DNA of 64,000 nucleotides, from positions 62,001 through 126,000 of the forward strand of contig NHZP01000002.1 in the NCBI GenBank assembly GCA_003313425.1, given 5' to 3'. Positions within the stretch are counted from its first letter, which is position 1. Each line of letters begins with the position of its first letter. Below the pieces are notes generated by a model, which searched no databases, was not told where the DNA came from, and was given only the letters and a program-made list of their open reading frames with translations. The position numbers and the translations under genes are program-made. The stretch comes from Pseudopyrenochaeta lycopersici (taxonomy: Eukaryota; Ascomycota; Dothideomycetes; Pleosporales; Pseudopyrenochaetaceae). Shown here one piece after another: positions 37,597 to 50,196 of this stretch.

Positions 37597-39841
37597 TATA
37601 GTTTAAATACTTACTAAGCGCCTTATTAATATAGGCTTAAAAGCTTACTAGAGTATTAGTTAGCCTAAAGAGTATAACTAAGTACTTAAAGTAGCTATAT
37701 TAAGTTTAAAAGGTAGTTTTCTACTTATCTCCTAATTAAATTCTTAGGTAGTAGTACGTATTATAGAGATCTAGGGTAGTATAATAACGTGCGCCTAATA
37801 GGTAATCTAGTATCTCTCTAATTAATAGAAGTAAGTAATAATCTTTAATTATAATAGTATTTAATCCTTAATAGTTAATATAGAGGTAAAGCTTTCTATT
37901 CTTCTTAAAGATAAATAGTATAAGAGCTTCTATAAAACTTATACTATACTAAATTTAGCTTTTATATAGCGCGTCCTCTATATAGTTATAGAGTACCTTA
38001 AGCTTATATATAGAGAGGTTATATAGTAGACAATATAGAGTTTCTTTATTAGCTATAAGTAAGATAGTATAGTCTAAAGTTTTAAAATTTAGTAAGGCTT
38101 CTACTTTTTTATTATTAAATATATTACTATAGTTAGCTAATATATTAAGGATATATACTTCTAGCGTAACACGCGCTCTAAAAATATAAGTATTATACTT
38201 TAAACTTTTATTTATAACTTATAGTGCTTCTAGAAAGTATATATTAGAGCTAGTTTACTTTATATTTTTATAAAGTTCTATAGTAGTAATAAGCTTAATA
38301 TTAGCTAAGGTATACCCCTAATACTATATTTAAGAGCTATAGTTAATATAAATATTCTACTATTATAAAAAAGGGTTACTAAGTAAAAGAAGAATACTCT
38401 TCTTATCTACTTTATACGCTGTAACCTAAGCTTAGTAATTAACGCTATTATTATCTATTAAGTGCACCTAAAGCTTATATACTATATAAGTATTCTAGCA
38501 CTAAGTACTAATCTAACCTAGCCTTAAGAGCTCTACTTCTTTAAGTAGTAGTAGTTTTATCTTAATAGTTAGCTTCTAACTAATTAAGCTAATATTAGCT
38601 TATAAGTTAAGAATAACTTAAAGTTCTTTCTTAGGGCCTATCTCAATAGCTACGCTATACTTATACTTTATACTTAGTAAAATATTAATAGCTATACGCC
38701 TTACTATTCCTAGATTACTAGTAAGGCTTAACTTTTTCTTATTTAGTTAATATATACTAGAAGGTAGTTTAAATTACTACTTTAGTACTTATTAGCGTAG
38801 TATTTAACTTTATTATAATTATAGTAAGTAACTTTACTTTTATCTTATAGTCTATAAAAAGGCTTATTTAGTTTATATTTTAGAGTATTTTCTTAAGATT
38901 TTTCTTTAAATATATTATATATATATAGGTCTTACGTTAGTAGAGCCTAGTATAAGTTCTACTTAAGTATAGAGCCTAACGCTATTAAATCCTCTTTAGT
39001 TATAAAAATCTAGTAGTAGTTAGTAATAGCTCTTTATAATATAAGCTTTAACTTTAAAAAGAGATACTAAACTCTCTATACTTTAGTATAAAGTATAAGC
39101 TAATCTTTAATAATATTAAGGTAAGTTATAAAAGACTAAATAGTTTAGTCTTTTTACTATATAGCTTAAGCGTGCGCTATAGCTACTTTAAAGCTATAAT
39201 TAATTAGGTTAGATAGTAAGTTAAGAATATACTACTAAAAGTATTCCTAAGTAAGTATTATTTTATTTACTTTAAATATACGCTTATAGTATATCTACTA
39301 AAAGTCTCTTAAGTTTTCTCTTAAGTACTATATAGCTTAGATAACTTTATTATTATTAAGATAAAATTCTTATAGTAAAAGTTAAAATACTACTTTATAT
39401 AAGTAAAAAAACTTATAATATTCTTTTAACTTCCTTTCTTAGTATTTAGAAAAGTCTTAGAGTTTAAGTATACGCTTTATATATAGAAGTAAGGACGCGT
39501 TAAGTATACTTCTTTTATACGCCTCTATAATCTAAACTTTAAGAGTTCTTTTTACTAATAGTACTAGAGTAAAGTTATACTTAATACTTTTTAGCTTTAT
39601 AATTTCCTCTTTAATTATGCGTAGGTATAGAAGTACTTAAAGCTTATTACACCTTTTTTAAGTAACTAAGATATACTCTTTAAGAGTTAAAAGTATACTT
39701 ATACTAAGAGTTAGTAGTTCTTTATCTACCTATAAGTTAACTTTAATAAGAGAGTTAGGCGTCTTACTAGTAAAGGTAGCTTATTTACTAAATTATATAA
39801 AAAGAACTATCTCTAGACTATAATATAAAGAAGTATTATTA

Positions 39842-40072
39842 TATAATATATAGTTTTAGGTAATAGTACTTACTTTATACTATAGATAATAGTAAAAGGA
39901 TAGTTTTATATTACTATAACTTAGCTATAGGAGAGAATAATACTTATTATCTCTACTCTGCGTAGTTAGTGTAGGTTTTAAGTAAGTCTGTCGCGTTACG
40001 CGCTAGCCCTTAAAAAGGCCTAGCGTAATAATACTGTAACACTAAGATTCAGATTCACGATACTTTGTTACA
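39842..40072 (-). repeat. 5' LTR of the minus-strand Gypsy relic (family A, copy 1)
   Basis: 231 bp, aligning without any gap to the well-preserved copy at 58917-59147. In the parts I compared, differences are C-to-T or G-to-A from the other copy. It marks the right border of the element; sequence to the right (from 40073) is not RIP-like. Confidence 0.85.
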
Positions 40073-42780
40073 ACGCAACTTATGACATAATAAGTCTATC
40101 TGATAGCCTGCAAGGCTAGTTTCACAAGCTTTTGGTCCATCTTCATTAACCTAATAAAGGTATTTGAGGCGAGCAAGATGGTGTACGTGCTAGGCAAGTT
40201 GGGGGGTCCCGGAGGGGGGGGGCGGAGGGTACGGTGGCGCCTTGCCGCGTTTCCCTGCAGGATGCCAAAATATTACTTGTACCCTGCGGGATAATTGTCC
40301 CGCAAACATAGCGTGGATACTTACTAGCTCTTTAATGAGTCCTTCCCAACTGAGATGTCCTCAAAGCCTCTTTCAGCATCATTTAGGAATAGGTGCATAT
40401 TCTCTGACTTATTCCCATGATTTCTTTTCTTCTCTCACTCTTCTCGTTAACTAAATACGTAGAACATGTTTGATAGCCTAATTGACCTAGCAGAAGAGCT
40501 GGGAGGTGATAGGAGATAGCGGTAGTGCTTCTTCGTGGTGTCGCATTCGGGACTTTTCACTTAGTACACCAATTTTCTGGCATACGCGCATGTTTTCCCA
40601 TAGCATATTTTAAATGATTAAGCCCTTAGATTTGCGTTGCAATCGTCCAGGGCGGAGCCGAGCCACGCAGGCTAATAACGTGCCGAATGGTCAGCAATTG
40701 GCTACCGCTAGGGCACGAGCCCTTGCCGAGAAAAAACAAAAGGGCATACTCGGAAGCTTGAGTTTTAGGTAAATGCGCATGGCATGTGTCAAGTACCCAT
40801 TATTCTCGCGAAGCGAAAAGCACCCAACTCACGCTAGCTGCCAGGATTAGCCAATAGGATTGCGAGCCGAAACGTAGGCCCAGTGGCCACCGATAAAACA
40901 GCCCGCCTTGACTTATAAACCCAACCGAGCACGTCCCATAATTGTCGTGCCCGTAAGATCATGCATTAGTGCGTGCCGCCTTCACCAAAGGCTTTGCGGT
41001 TATGCATCCGTTTTTCTTCTAGAATCTGGTCCCTGAAATGTTAATGGTTGGCCAATGAGGTGTTTGCTGATCATATTGCGCGGAGTCTTTTGACACCCGG
41101 TGCAAGGGTTCCAGGGATCCTGGCACCGAATCACCGCTTCCCCGCAAACTTTAAATACTCAACAACTTAAACACGTGAGCTGGCAACCCTACCCAAATTG
41201 TACGCTTAAGCAGGCAGATAACTCGACATTACATCATGCTAACTTGTTTTATGGGCTTGCCAGCCAACATCACGAACGTTCCGCCCTCTATTAATCTTTA
41301 GCTGCAATGCCTTAACAACACTATACTAAATTATCCTCTCCTGAAGCTAGACTTAACTTCTTGAAGATTCCAGCGCTAACCTTATTACCCCAGAGAAATC
41401 AATAATCTTTTGGCTTAACTGTCCACAGAATATCATAGAGCAGTTGAGAAGAGAGGGCGCTTCCTTATGAGATGTATTACGAATACAGTACTGCAAATAG
41501 CCGCAAAAGTCGATAAAGACATCGTACTATACTAATCGTAAGAGATTACAACGCCTTCCCAGAGACGCTTTACCGCTGATTGTGCGTTATCAAATCACCT
41601 TATTATTAAAACAATACCTTATATGATCAAGACGAGTAACGATAAATCAATGCCGTTCAATGCAGTGTTCGAGGGCAAGGCTGATGTGTCGCAACCGGAA
41701 TATTCAGATTTAGTGTGCGATTAATCCTTTAACCTTCTCCATACATAACGTGTCCTTCGAAAGACTTTTCTTGTCAATTCTAGCCTCGATTCCTGTGCCA
41801 AATCCGCTCTCTTGATATATCCCCCCCTCCCCCGGCAATGTGGCCAGTAAAGCCTTATTTTACTTAATAATCTACAGTAAATTATGATGGGCGGAGCGTC
41901 TCTCTAACATATTCATTTCGCACAAGGGCCCTCAAAATATCCTATAGTCTAAAAAGTAGATTTTTAAGACAGGCTAATAGGCCTCTGTCTCTGCTTGTAA
42001 GAGACCTTTGTCAGCTTGTTTTACTACAGAGATAGTATACAAACTAGAGAAGAAGTATTAACAGGAATGTAGCAGCCGCGGTCAGTTCCGGTCTTAAAAT
42101 AGGAGAGTTAAAACCGAGACGCGAGAGCAAACTTCCACCATGGGAACTAGAACGGAACCCACTAAGTCAGAGCAGACTCTACTTGACCTTTCGCGCCCCG
42201 CAATGCCAGTCAAGGACGCCCTAACCCCTGCCAATCTAGGCCTGGCCCGGTACTGCGAACGATGTAACCGTTAATGTATAGGTAGAAGCCATTCACTTCA
42301 CATGTATCAAGAGTTGATGCACCCTTAGCAATAATGATCTTGATGTTGACTTCGTTCCCACCAAGTCCTAGGCGTTGCAGGCCTACTTGCGCTTGATTAA
42401 TTAAGACGCCAAGGAATGGTCCATTTGTTCTCAAGAATGCCATGGATGACGCTCGGAATATGGTCGTGAGTAAGCCTGAAGTTGTGCCAGTAGATGGACG
42501 CGCACTCTAGTTCCTCGCACTCAGTCTAGCCTATGAGCCACGATCAACCTTAACCATGATTATGCAATGTTAGAAACGAGATCTACAGAAAACTTAGCAG
42601 CCTGCTTGCCCAAGAGAACAGCGGAGTGCATTGCCTTATCGCTTTTGGTAAACTAATCAAGTGCGTCACCAATGGAGGCTGGCGAACTATCTGCATTTCT
42701 TTGACCTCTCTCTCGAATTAGCTTCGATTGAACCCTAAGCTCAAGGTAATTTTTCGATGGTTTGAACTCCCTAGCGATAG
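40073..42780. other. Non-repetitive intergenic region with no recognised gene
   Basis: Composition returns to normal. Open frames at 40242-40454, 41100-41294 and 42210-42443 (minus) are short and match no family I know; the last (77 codons, NGYIVRS end) is the most protein-like. A G-run (about 40200-40230) and CCAAT/TATA-like words near 40850-40920 occur without an obvious gene. Confidence 0.4.
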
Positions 42781-42784
42781 ATGT

Positions 42785-44237
42785 TTATATGTCCTTGCAA
42801 ATAGCTCGTTCGCTGGAATCATCGGTATAGACATCCTGATCGTTGAGATCACAGCCATGCAACTGGTCGAGGGAGTTTACGTGAGCCAATTGAGGCCATG
42901 TGGGAAGAGCATTCTCTTCAATAGTCTGTTGGATTATGGTAGCAACCCTAATATCCCTATCTTCATCCGCATTGCTGCGGACAGGATTATGTTCTGCGGA
43001 CACATGCGCATGATTACCCAGTGCTGTTAATTCAACAGGATCCGCGATATTGTTGGTCTGATTGGCGCTTGTGCTGGAGGATTTGGCACTCTTATGGAAG
43101 GCCAGGTTTCGAAGGCCCTTCAACCAGGAGGCGCGAATGAAAGAATGTCCGCTACCTCGGGTACTGCGTAAGAGCCTAGGAAAATGATGCGATATAAGCG
43201 GTTTGAGAACTGTTAGAGAAGCGCAGGTGACTCCTACAGAACTCTCAATCGAACTCCAAGTTGCTGAAGCAGAACCGTGCCATGTGATATCCTTTGATAT
43301 GTTGATAGCCACAAGGACGCGGAGCCGGAGAATAGACACAATGCAACCACTAGACATGGTACCAAATATCAGCACCGCGAAGCTATTCATCTTAGCCAAC
43401 TTCCGGAAGGATAAAACTTACAATGCTCCTAGTGCAAATACAAATAATATTGCGCGCTCCTGCCTCTTCGGTAGAGCTAAACTTTTGACGACAGGTATTG
43501 GCAGAATAATTATAGCAAAGTCGGTTAAAATGTTAACGCTAGCGGTAGTATACGCCACAGCAAGTCGGTTCATGCATTTCCCATCTTTTATGGAGGGATC
43601 CCATAGGAATGCTACGGGATAGCAGAGGAAGAGGACGATGAAAAGGGTGCAGGTGCCGAAAAGAACCACCACGCCGAGCAGAGCCCAACATGCGATACGA
43701 AATCTCCGTGTGGGGAACATTCGGAGGTATTGGAGGAGCAGTGTCACTTTGGTGAAGCTCAGCGATAAGGAATACACCCACCCGCTAGCCCAAAATAACT
43801 GTCCTTGGTTAGGGTTGTACAGGCAAGAAAAACGGTTGTTATACTTTGAGCGACATAATACGGTTCTCCTCATTAAGGGCCCAAATATGCTGGCCTAACC
43901 CATATTTAACCCCTTGTTGCGAAGTCAGAGTTGGGCTAGATAAATGTGGAGGGGCGCTGGTACACATACGCTCTCCAACCAGCACAGAAAACCCGATACT
44001 AAAGATCTGTTTGGCCATCATGAGCGGTCTAAATTCTTGACTGTCTAAACACACAATGGATAATGAAGTAGTTAATCATACCAATGCAACACCAAGGCAG
44101 CAATCCTCCAGGCCAGCGTTCCTTCTTATGGCGATGCGAGTATAGATTCGCAAAGTGTACGCGATAACCGCCAAAATGAGAAAGGGAACTATTATAAATA
44201 TGCACTGAGCACCTCGTGAGACAGTCATTGTTGGCAT
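42785..44237 (-). CDS. Fungal rhodopsin-domain integral membrane protein
   Basis: A five-exon model on the minus strand: 44237-44082, about 44035-43970, 43912-43845, 43798-43422 and 43382-42785. Introns 43913-43969 (gtatgt...caacaag), 43799-43844 (gtataa...gacag) and 43383-43421 (gtaagt...gaatag) are fixed by frame. The borders of intron 1 are uncertain. It yields roughly 420 aa with seven hydrophobic helices and family hallmarks: TLRIYTRIAIRRNAGLED after helix 1, YGLGQHIW, LFWASGWVYSLSLSFTKVTL, and CIVSILRLRVLVAINISKD...TWSSIESSVGVTCASL near helix 7. The C-terminal 100 residues are a polar cytoplasmic tail. The family is abundant in ascomycetes and of unknown ligand; some relatives act in surface sensing. 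No premature stops. Confidence 0.82.
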
Positions 44238-45239
44238 AAGAGGAAAGAGAATGAAAGGTTACGCTAGATTTCGCGAGATAGTCTAAGCATAAAGAGGTGG
44301 GTGCAGCAGGAAAGCAGAACGTAACTAATATTTGCTAGCCAGTAACAGCATACACTCACAGCATTTACACTTAACTCGATTGAGATTGCAGAAAAAACAA
44401 AATCCTCAGGAGCCGCTGCAAACTCCTCTGAACGGCAACAGCCGTTGACCTGGGCGTACGGAGTAACTCGTTTTGGTCAAAACTGACACTCGATATCTGA
44501 TCAACATCCCCTGCATAAGCCGATGATCTGTCACACATGTGCATTGAATATTAGCATAATGTAATCGACATGCCAGTGGGCCACACAACCGTTCCATGAA
44601 TCAGACGCTCCGCATGTGACCCCGCTATGAAGCTAGGCAAAAAAGAGGCTGCTTAAATAATAGCACGAGGCAGCTTTATCTGAAGGCCGATGAAGCTGCT
44701 TGACACCGGTGCCGCCTTCAGCGCGTGGAATTAAAAATATGGCGACGCGAGCTGAAAGTCTATTCTTAACAATCATGGCAACGTTTTCCCATATTGTCGT
44801 AACCACAACATCATATAGGGTTCAAGGCGTTCCTATGGAGGTCGAGCTCTGACCATAATGGAAGACCACTAGGACGGAGTATATTGCGCTTGCGGGCTTA
44901 AAGAGAGCTCCCTAGTCTCGATAGCAGTTGTTACTGGCTAACGATCTTCAACGACTCGACCGGTTGGATCGAAATCATCCCCATATTACGAGGACAGGGA
45001 TTTGTCTTGAATCGACAGGCATGCATCATGCCGAATGCTAAATCCACAAAGTGGCGTACGGCAACGCATCCGATTCAGCGAAAGGGTTGTGGCGTCTAAT
45101 GAATTCTGGGTGGCGTTTATGACATTGATCCTTGCGGATGGCTTCCGTGGGACGTATCACATGGATTACCGTGGACCACCTTGTAACGCACGGGCCCACG
45201 TAACGCCCGCATTAACTTACCAATACCTGCTAAAATCCT
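44238..45239. other. Intergenic region upstream of the rhodopsin-like gene
   Basis: Presumed promoter of the rhodopsin-like gene at its left edge. Beyond it I see no gene; the 63- and 68-codon frames (44406-44597 minus, 45035-45241 plus) have no recognisable features. Confidence 0.4.
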
Positions 45240-45360
45240 AACCTCTATCTCTATTCTTCTAGCCTATTTTAATAAGTAAAATAAAAATGTCTTAATATTA
45301 AAGTTATATGTTAAAGATCTAATCAAGTGGTTACAATATAAAGCAACTGGTGTTGACTAG

Positions 45361-45703
45361 TGGATATCTTTGGAGTATTCTATAGATGTGCAGGCCAGGT
45401 CGAAGGTGGAAGTATTGAATAGTAGTATACTCGTGGATTGTCTTAAGTTGATCACAATGTGCCGTAGGGCCACATTGTGCGAGTCTATATACATGATTGT
45501 CTCATGGGATTCCCATAAGGCCCCCTCTGGGATTTCTGGGTTTGTCTCCGTCCCATGGGACATAGTCCGTCTTGGCGTGGGTTTCCTGGGATCACGTGAT
45601 CCTGGCGTCATCGGTTGGTTCAGAGGCTCGGTCTCCTCGCTGGCCGTCCGTGCCTCTTCCCTCATCCTCATAACCGCCGCCTTCCCACTTCCTGTTCGTA
45701 ACA
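45361..45703 (-). repeat. Gypsy-type LTR (family C) with a short internal stub
   Basis: About 343 bp; on the minus strand it begins TGTTACGAACAGG and ends GATATCCA. It is followed (45360-45300, minus strand) by CTAGTCAACACCAGTTGC and more, which reappears next to the family-A LTR at 58865-58915. This LTR itself differs from family A. Open frames across it on both strands (45357-45704, 45370-45738) are LTR sequence rather than genes. There is little RIP damage in the LTR, while 45240-45300 is AT-rich. Confidence 0.55.
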
Positions 45704-45821
45704 TTATAATACTTAAGCAGCCCTATAATTATAGTTAATTATATTTTAAAATATAAATAGTTTTTAAAAAAAAATTGTTTTACGTAAAGTTATAGTATAT
45801 TTTACATAGTCATAGAGAAGA

Positions 45822-45944
45822 TGTTGGCGGGCAGCAGGCAGAAGGAACTAGGTTTATTACTATCAAATGAGACACAAGGGAACTATATACCCTGTGAATG
45901 CTTATATAACAGAGCACGTGAGAAGCAAACTGTGTTGGCTAACA
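45822..45944. repeat. Possible short solo LTR
   Basis: 123 bp with TGTTGGC...GGCTAACA ends, flanked by gaaga (45817-45821) and gaaaa (45945-45949), a one-base mismatch of the kind RIP makes. There is no second copy in this window. Confidence 0.3.
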
Positions 45945-46330
45945 GAAAATGTTATTAGAGAAAAAGTTAATACTGAAATAACTTTATAATTAAAGTATAT
46001 ATTTATACAGCTATCTAAAATTCATATCTAAGACATGTTGTTGCAGTACATAACGCCTTCAATCTCAGTGAGCAAGAGATTAGTCTTTTGCTTGCGACAC
46101 ATGTTTAATCTCTATTACCTTAAGTTTTATACTGCTATTATTAAAAACTTAGGATTTTAACCTTTCTCTCTTCTCCTTCTAGTAAAGGTTATAAATCTTT
46201 TGAAAAACTCTCTTAAATACTTATCTAAAATCAAACTCTTTAAAGTGCCTCACGAGCGAGCGCTGCAGTCTAAAATACACCAAAAATCTTAAAAAAACAG
46301 TTTCCTAGATCTCAACGTTAGCAATATTAA
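45945..46330. other. AT-rich spacer, no gene
   Basis: AT-rich, RIP-like; nothing recognisable. Confidence 0.4.
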
Positions 46331-46339
46331 ATAATGTAT

Positions 46340-47176
46340 AAGCTTAAAGGTTACAAACCATCGATCGTACGGAGATGTAAGGGTCTGCCATGCAGCAAAA
46401 ATCTTTCCAGCGCAGTTCCCCAAATCTGACCATGATGCGTTGCAAGCCATACCAATACTCTGAGGATAAACGTTAATCGATTCCAGTAATTGCGATTGGA
46501 TGCTGTAAGCCAGTTTTTTGTCTCGAATTTACATGCTCTCTAGGACTGTAGGCAACTTTTTCAAGCCGGTAAGGAGGTCTTGGAGAGCTAATGAAGCCTC
46601 AATGAATGTCGACGAATCATCCTGTAGTATTGTATGATCCGAATCTGCCAAGGTAGTAAACATCCCACGGCAGAGTAAAGCAGCCCAGAAAGCGTATCTA
46701 GCAGCTGTATCCGCTGCAAAAGCCTCCATTGCAATTCTCACGTCGGTTCAAAGACGCGCAAACCATTTTAAAGTAACATCTCGTGCTTCCTTCAGCGGAC
46801 CTTTGGCTAGCCTCTTGGAGGAGGCTAAGGCGAAAAGCCGGAGACTGAGCGCGAGAAGAACTTCCACGCAGTGGCCCTCACGCCAATTGGCTGTGATATT
46901 ACGCAGGCGGGTCACAATTTCTTCTGCCAAGCGATTGCAGAATGATGTATCCCCGAAAACTACGTGAGCGTCGCAAAAACGGCCAGATTCAGCTCTTGCT
47001 GGCCCAGCTTGCATAGCGAGGGGATTGAACATGTGCGTCGTATCTTCGCTACTGAAGTTCACGTCTGATGCGCCTAAATCTATCAATACAGTAATCCATC
47101 GACGGGTCTTACCTGAAAGCAAAGGTTGGTATGCAGTGAACTCATGAACGCAATTCCACCACAATATCAAATGCAA
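46340..47176 (-). pseudogene. Internal fragment of a large fungal protein (DUF6606/DUF3638-like)
   Basis: On the minus strand one frame runs through 47176-46340 with only two stops: TGA at about 46748-46750 (CGA-to-TGA type) and TAA near 46529. Readable segments include ALSLRLFALASSKRLAKG, RYAFWAALLCRGMFTTL, DDSSTFIEASLALQDLL and RDKKLAYSIQSQLLESINVYP, ending SPYDRWFVT. The pattern resembles the helical middle of the very large (about 3,000-aa) fungal DUF6606/DUF3638 proteins. That match is from memory and is tentative. Nothing of the rest of such a gene is present, so it is a stranded fragment. Confidence 0.4.
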
Positions 47177-47725
47177 TTTTTAGTTTTGACCTTGGCTGCA
47201 TATTATTTATGTTCTGCACTATTCCGTGTATTAAAATGAGAAATCCTGATAGTGAGGGTAATGATATATTTGCAGTCGAGGTTTGCAACTACTGCAAATA
47301 TGTCACTAATTACCACGCCCAATTTAACCACAACACAGGCTGAGTTTTGTGCTTTAAAATATTGGGCAAGACTCTCAAGGTTTTGAAGCCTCTTCCAGTT
47401 TTATCATAAAATTAGGCTGTGGCGGTGAGGAGTTGTGTGAGGTTGGAGTTGACACATCGAAATTAAGGGGCCCAATCATGCCAGTCAGCCGAATGTCAAC
47501 ATCATGAAGCCTAAGTAATGTAATATCTCAGTCCAAAGAGGCTATATACGCACGAGAGTTTAGTTGCTGGATCTTAAGATGCGGCATAAAAGCCAGGAGA
47601 AGCAAGAAATACTAGTGTCTCATTGGAGCCTTGAATGGCATTCTATGATTCTGCTAAAGACGCAGTACACAAGGGTAGTGTTAGTGCACATCTTTTCGGT
47701 AGAGATCCTGTTCTCTATATCTCGT
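47177..47725. other. Spacer, no gene recognised
   Basis: Lies between two gene fragments; only trivial open frames, composition near normal. Confidence 0.4.
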
Positions 47726-48110
47726 TTATGACCTCAATCCTCTTGAACCTCCAAACAAAACTCTCCTATACTTAACATCATTTGGCATAGGATCCATCCC
47801 ATGTTCCCATACACGCGGAACGTGATCCAAAGCCCGATTATTTTTCGTTGTAGCTACCGTCCTCGCAAAACCAACACTATAAAACCCACTATTCTTCATC
47901 ATCACTTTGACAGCAATAATGATAGCAATGATATCCAAGAATGCCACAGTCCCATATGTAGCGCGAGTATATACCAATCGTAGCTCCACAAGTTCTGTGT
48001 CTTGACGTCAACCGTTGCATTTTGAAAGTATAATAGCTGTAGTGTTAGACTTAAAGGGCCAAAGGTGACGTTAAGTGCAACTCTTGTATCGCGTTACGGA
48101 GGAATTAGAC
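47726..48110 (-). pseudogene. C-terminal fragment of a fungal multi-pass membrane protein
   Basis: Minus-strand 48105-47995 reads RVALNVTFGPLSLTLQLLYF...TVDVKTQNLW. After a frameshift near 47985 the 87-codon frame continues with a transmembrane helix (VAFLDIIAIIIAV) and the ending YSVGFARTVATTKNNRALDHV...MPNDVKYRRVLFG. This layout (last helix, SxxF...RT(T)RN, then a short polar tail ending near a L/V-x-FG) recurs at the end of a large group of uncharacterised fungal membrane proteins. The N-terminal part is missing. Confidence 0.35.
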
Positions 48111-50196
48111 TGGTTTCTAGGCCAACGAAACTCCGATAGACACTATTCGACTCCAGTAAGAAGGGTAGATCTTGCACTAAACTAGACATCGTGGGACTAG
48201 TAGTATCAATTTCAAATAGGTGACTGTTCAGCATAATACCGCTATTAATGAGCGAATAGGTCGTTTAATGTGTTACCTAAGCGGCGTATTTGATAGTATC
48301 TGGGTCAGACAAGCCTGCTCTGATTTCAGTGTAGTCCACTAGACTGAGGTAGCTTCAACCTATTATTAGCAACCATAGTTCTTTCAAATAGCACAGCGGA
48401 AGGCGGACGTACTTAAGTGTACCGTGCACAGTTTAGCGAAAGTTTTGATAAGTCCTCTTCACCAAGTACGTTGCGTTATTTGATTGACACACAAGTGTCA
48501 TTCCTCAGCGTCATCCAGCACCAGTATCGAACTTTTTCCCGTCGAATTGCTATTTCGATTTTGCAGAAGTAGGTATTATTATAACACCCACAATTCCCGT
48601 CCCACTATGCGGCGCGTTAATGGTGCAAAGTTCGTATTCATCCCTAGAAGCCCAACACACACATTTCACGAAGGATTTCGAGCTATATACTATTTCAATA
48701 TGAATGGATTGGACCGCGTGATAGAATTAAAGTAATCGGCGCAGTCTGCGTGACTAAATGCTGATCTCATACGAAAAGGATTTCCATTTCTAATGTTTTG
48801 TGTGAAATCTACGTATTCGCAGTTGTACGTAAGGTCTATGAATGACTATGGGAACGAGCAATTTGTGTCACATGGAGACTGCGTGTCTATAATTCGTTTG
48901 CTATATAGTGTGTTTGAAATGAAGCTTATCGCAGGTGATAAGAGATTGGTGTACTGTTCTAGGGCAGCGTCGACGCCAACAACATTTGCCAAAGCCAGCA
49001 CGAATAAGAACGTGTTTCTATCGTATTGTACGTCACTAAGTGGCCTTGAGAAATTGAGATTTCATATAAGCATACCAGTTGCAACTTGGACGTAAACAGT
49101 ATTCTTAACTAAATATGCTACCAGACACTAAGATCAGGACGAATGCAAGAGACCTAGGTGTGCGAAAGTTAGCTGAGACCCGTCACTTTTAATAAGACTT
49201 CGTTCTCACTAGAAAATGATCAATATTATAGACGCGATTTTCATATGTGCGATTATTTCTCCGCTAAAGAGTAAGCTCGTTTCCCGTTAAAAGGTAAACA
49301 GAGCATCAACAGCACCAATCGTGAGAGGGTTCGATCTCAAAGTCTGTCCAATACGCTATAGAAAAGCAACTCCGACAGAGATAGAAAACAAAAACTTTAC
49401 AAGGAAGGCAATCGCTGTGCTCCTGCCTATAATCTATTGTATCTGATCGTCAAACAATAACCACTTACAAATTGGCTCTAAACCGCGCGACAATCAAGAT
49501 AAGAATAATAAAAGTAGTAACTAACGCCCACTTCTACACCTAAGACAAAACATAAAAAGAGTTGCCCCATCTGCCATTACTTCTACCACTTCTTGGGCCG
49601 AACTTCAAGTCAATTCATTGATGTACTGTGAACATGTATTCTTAACTTGAATTAGCTATTTCTCAATTGCTTGCTCGAAGTATTCAAATACGATGTATAA
49701 GTGTCTGCCATGTTTTTATCGAGACATCAGGTTAGAGAGGGCGTGGCAAGCGAGGGTCCAACATCTCCAAGGTTGTCCTGCCCTAATAGCCTCATATGGG
49801 AGAAATTCTCAGCTCCATCGGCTACCGATATTGTTTTTTGTGTGGCGTGGCACGAGAGCATTCGCCCTCGTTAAGCGTCACTTAGGCGGAATCTTGTTCC
49901 TATCTTAGTAATATTTGAAACATTACTGTTATATTAGATAGGATAGAAACTTAGGAACCTATTAATTTCTGTAGAGCTATTAGGGAGAGTAGAAGAAGAA
50001 ACTGTCACTACTCTGAAGGTAAAGGGTCAGAGTAATATAGAGAGCCTTAAATAAGGTTCGATAAGGGGTTAATTTTCCAGAAAATAGATATCTTAGAGTA
50101 GTTATGGAATACTATATACCACGATCGTAGGGTTTTGTCTACAGCGATGCAGTCCGGGACCTAGACGATAGTATTAAGCAGAAATCAGGCGGCAGC
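48111..50196. other. Intergenic region with small unassigned ORFs
   Basis: Open frames 48484-48735, 48793-49095 and 49693-49908 (plus) have start codons and 70-100 codons but no recognisable motif, signal peptide or membrane span. 49900-50110 becomes AT-rich. I see no repeat or RNA gene. Confidence 0.35.

Larger units (their letters stand above)
33390..40072 (-). mobile_element. Ty3/Gypsy retrotransposon relic, minus strand, RIP-inactivated
   Basis: The 5' LTR is at 39842-40072. On the minus strand the RT is unmistakable: 37910-37640 reads LFIFKKNRKLYLYINY...GLNTIIIKDYYLL and then KYLVILFRLTNTLVSF. After the pogo insertion (35754-37596) it resumes at 35630-35480 as YTFILSKVYFLRFI...ARVKPIT...FLRFTNFY. 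RNase H and integrase follow toward 33.5 kb. Nearly every Trp or Gln codon has become a stop. The 3' LTR is not recognisable. It is a different family from the large plus-strand Gypsy element. Confidence 0.8.

Noticed and set aside
33135..40072. Reading 33135-33384 and 39842-40072 as the two LTRs of one element
   Set aside because: The two sequences are unrelated, and the first has its own 5-bp duplication, so it is a separate solo LTR.
45357..45738. Opposed 115- and 122-codon ORFs
   Set aside because: Both cover a family-C LTR with TG...CA ends; open frames there are by chance.
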